A stretch of DNA of 7,918 nt from the NCBI GenBank assembly GCA_001799475.1, contig MGTN01000127.1:43819-51736 (forward strand), in the 5' to 3' direction. Both the position numbers and the translations under genes were made by a program. Each line of letters starts with the position of its first letter. Within the stretch, counting starts at the first letter, position 1. Shown here piece by piece: positions 6,352-7,918 of this stretch. The notes under the pieces were generated by a model, which searched no databases, was not told where the DNA came from, and saw nothing but the letters and a program-made list of their open reading frames with translations. This DNA is from Desulfovibrionales bacterium GWA2_65_9 (lineage in GTDB: Bacteria; Desulfobacterota; Desulfovibrionia; Desulfovibrionales; Desulfovibrionaceae).

Positions 6352-6386
6352 CCCCCGGCCTGGGTTTTTGAGGCCCAGGCCAGGGG
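6352..6386 (-). promoter_or_regulatory. Strong stem-loop just downstream of nifK
   Basis: In the minus-strand transcript a 13-bp stem can form (arms 6374-6386 and 6352-6364) around a 9-nt loop of CCUCAAAAA. All pairs are Watson-Crick except one G-U. It starts about 11 nt after the nifK stop. No U-tract follows, so it does not look like a classical intrinsic terminator. A 3' mRNA-stabilising or processing hairpin that keeps nifDK mRNA above that of the downstream assembly genes is a reasonable inference. Partial termination is the alternative. The rest of the 112-nt gap (6286-6397) shows no clear promoter. It carries two GGCAAGA copies 16 nt apart (minus strand) of unknown meaning. Confidence 0.6.
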
Positions 6387-6397
6387 ATCGGGGGAGG

Positions 6398-7771
6398 TTA
6401 CAGGGTCAGCTCGAACTGGATCTCGGAGTCGTCGCGGTCCTTGCGGTCCAGGATCAGGCCCAGGATCTTTTCCAGCAGGCGCAGGCCGCCCTTGTAGCCC
6501 ACGGTGGGGAAGTACTGGTGCCCCACGCGGTCCAGGATCGGGAAGCCCCAGCGCAGGAAGGGCAGGTCCTCGTCGCGGGCGATGTACTTGCCGTAAGAAT
6601 TGCCCATGAGCAGATCGACCGGCTCGTTCTTGATCCACTGGTGCAGCAGGAACAGGTCGCCGCCGGTCTTGACGTTGACCTCATAAGGCAGGTGCGCGGT
6701 CAGCTCCTGGATGCGCTTCTCGAACTTCTTGCCCGGGGTGCCGGTGACCAGGTGCGTGGGCCACATGTCGATGGACACCAGGAACTCGGTCATGGCGATC
6801 AACTGGTCCGGGTCGCCGAAGAGCGCCACCTTCTTCTGGTAGAAGTACTGGTGGGAGTCGCTGATCATGTCCACCAGCTGGCCGCGCTCGCGGGTGATCT
6901 CTTCGGGCACGGAGGTCCCGGCGATGATCCTGAGCGCGTCGACGAAGCGGTCCGTGGCCTTGAGCCCAAAGGGCATGTCCAGCACCTTGCAGGGCACCTT
7001 GCAGCGTGTGTCCAGGCTGCGTGCGGCGTCCGCGCTGCACCATTCGCCCAGCGCCAGGGTGCCGATGGCGTCGCCGGCCTCCTTGAGCTCCTTCATGGTC
7101 ACGCCGCCCTCGGGGAACATGTGGTACTCGCCGGAGAGCGGTCCGTTCAAGACACCGGAGGTGTCCGGGAACATGGTGATGGGCACGTTCATGAGCACGG
7201 CCAGGCGCTTGAGCTCCTCCATGTCCGCGGGCTCGACCCAGCCGGGGATGACGTTGACCTTGCCGTTCTTCTTGCCCGTGGACGCACTGATCTCGGTCAT
7301 GCCCTTGACCATGTTGGAGAAGCCCGTGACATGCGAGCCGATGTAGCTCGGCGTGTTGCAGTAGATGACGTGCTTGCCCTCCGGCACCAGGCCCTGCTTC
7401 TCCGCCTTGTCGCGGATCTGCTTGATGTCGTCGCCGATGGTCTCGGACAGGCAGGTGGTGTGCACGGCGATGACTTCCGGCTCGTAGACCGTGAAGATGT
7501 TCTCGATGGCCTGGAGCAGGTTGGCCTGGCCGCCGAACACGCTGGCGCCCTCGGTGAAGGAGCTGGTGGCGGCGCTGATGGGCTCCTTGTAGTGCTTGGT
7601 CAGGGCGCTGCGGTGATAGGCGCAGCAGCCCTGGGAGCCGTGGCTGTGCGGCAGGCAGCCGTGGATGCCGAGTGCGGCGTACATGGCCCCGATGGGCTGG
7701 CAGGTCTTGGCCGGGTTGATGACCAGGGCGCTGCGGTCCGTGATTTCCTTGGGTGTGTGTCTGAGCAACAT
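6398..7771 (-). CDS. nifK: Nitrogenase molybdenum-iron protein beta chain
   Basis: NifK pairs with NifD to form the cytoplasmic MoFe protein and shares the P-cluster that passes electrons to FeMo-co. The 457-residue product has the three P-cluster cysteines in their expected places: C24 in TCQPIGA, C49 in HGSQGCCAY and C107 in TTCLSETIGDD. Their spacings of 25 and 58 equal those of C70/C95/C153 in Azotobacter NifK. S142 in NTPSYIGSHVTG matches the P-cluster serine (S188). The protein is shorter than the ~520-residue Azotobacter form because it lacks the N-terminal extension, as in other anaerobe NifK proteins. An extra Cys (C50) sits directly next to C49. The ATG at 7771 is preceded by GAGGA seven bases upstream and lies 13 nt after nifD. 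A stable stem-loop follows the stop codon. Confidence 0.97.
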   Translation of the reverse strand: MLLRHTPKEITDRSALVINPAKTCQPIGAMYAALGIHGCLPHSHGSQGCCAYHRSALTKHYKEPISAATSSFTEGASVFGGQANLLQAIENIFTVYEPEVIAVHTTCLSETIGDDIKQIRDKAEKQGLVPEGKHVIYCNTPSYIGSHVTGFSNMVKGMTEISASTGKKNGKVNVIPGWVEPADMEELKRLAVLMNVPITMFPDTSGVLNGPLSGEYHMFPEGGVTMKELKEAGDAIGTLALGEWCSADAARSLDTRCKVPCKVLDMPFGLKATDRFVDALRIIAGTSVPEEITRERGQLVDMISDSHQYFYQKKVALFGDPDQLIAMTEFLVSIDMWPTHLVTGTPGKKFEKRIQELTAHLPYEVNVKTGGDLFLLHQWIKNEPVDLLMGNSYGKYIARDEDLPFLRWGFPILDRVGHQYFPTVGYKGGLRLLEKILGLILDRKDRDDSEIQFELTL

Positions 7772-7784
7772 AGTGTGATCCTCG

Positions 7785-7918
7785 CTATTCCCAGACGTAG
7801 GTGGCCGAGAGTTCGGGGTTCTCCTGCCAGGGGGCCTGCATGTAGCCCCAGACCTTGCTGTTCACGAGGCGGTCGATCTCCTTGTAGAAGTTCACCGCGC
7901 CCTTGAATCCCGCGTAGG
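7785..7918 (-). CDS. nifD: Nitrogenase molybdenum-iron protein alpha chain (3' end only)
   Basis: This is the C-terminal 44 codons of NifD, the MoFe-protein subunit that holds FeMo-co. The 5' part lies beyond the right edge of the window, so the active-site residues cannot be inspected. The visible tail reads ...YAGFKGAVNFYKEIDR..., then VNSKVWGYMQAPWQENP and ends in TYVWE before a TAG stop. The G(F/Y)xGxxNFxxxID...W...PPW/APW pattern is the usual end of NifD. nifK begins 13 nt downstream, which is the normal nifDK arrangement and supports the call. The gene is cut by the window, not truncated biologically as far as can be seen. Confidence 0.93.
   Translation of the reverse strand, partial: YAGFKGAVNFYKEIDRLVNSKVWGYMQAPWQENPELSATYVWE

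Noticed and set aside
6352..6386. Intrinsic terminator ending the operon after nifK
   Set aside because: The stem is strong but is followed by GC-rich sequence without a U-run, and the downstream genes are nif genes on the same strand without an obvious promoter of their own.
6286..6397. A sigma-54/NifA promoter in the gap after nifK
   Set aside because: No TGGCAC-N5-TTGC element is visible on the minus strand; the two GGCAAGA copies do not fit the consensus or its spacing.
6368..7906. A long open frame on the plus strand opposite nifK and the end of nifD
   Set aside because: It is antisense to a clear NifK, its translation is low-complexity and rich in Ala, Gly, Val, His and Gln, and it matches no family. 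This is typical of GC-rich shadow frames.

Overview
The window is one uninterrupted stretch of a nitrogen-fixation (nif) operon, GC-rich, with every supported gene on the minus strand. Transcription therefore runs from right (7918) to left (1). In that order the genes are: nifD (3' end only), nifK, a NifB-like protein that has lost its radical-SAM cysteines, a thioredoxin-fold [2Fe-2S] ferredoxin, a GNAT-family acetyltransferase, nifE, nifN, and an orthodox nifB whose 3' end runs off the left edge. Gaps between genes are 13, 112, 56, 29, 23, 3 and 31 nt. Each complete gene has a Shine-Dalgarno-like sequence just upstream of its start. No plus-strand gene, RNA gene, mobile element or CRISPR array is supported.

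The high GC content, the short NifK without the N-terminal extension seen in Azotobacter, and the compact nifDK/nifEN/nifB order with a ferredoxin inside suggest an anaerobic nitrogen fixer. A Desulfovibrio-like sulfate reducer is my best guess, made from memory of such clusters and not from a search.

The logic of the operon is clear. NifD and NifK form the MoFe protein. NifB makes NifB-co, the 8Fe-9S-carbide core of FeMo-co. NifE and NifN form the scaffold that matures NifB-co. The ferredoxin could supply electrons to one of these steps. No nifX, nifY, nifS, nifU, nifV or nifH is visible in this window.

The most unusual item is the gene at 5032-6285. It aligns along its length with NifB, including the HPCF block, a GPGEPL segment, TNGL and a C-terminal NifX-like domain. 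However, all three cysteines of the radical-SAM CX3CX2C motif are replaced, and a 7-residue deletion removes the next conserved Cys. One Cys of the later CxxC pair is also lost, and a short Cys-rich tandem repeat has been inserted. Because a fully intact NifB lies in the same operon, this looks like a paralogue repurposed away from radical-SAM catalysis, perhaps as a cofactor carrier or assembly factor. Other points of interest are a NifN that keeps all three NifK-type P-cluster cysteines, a GNAT enzyme of unknown target inside the operon, a strong stem-loop after nifK, and an AT-rich leader before the ferredoxin gene.
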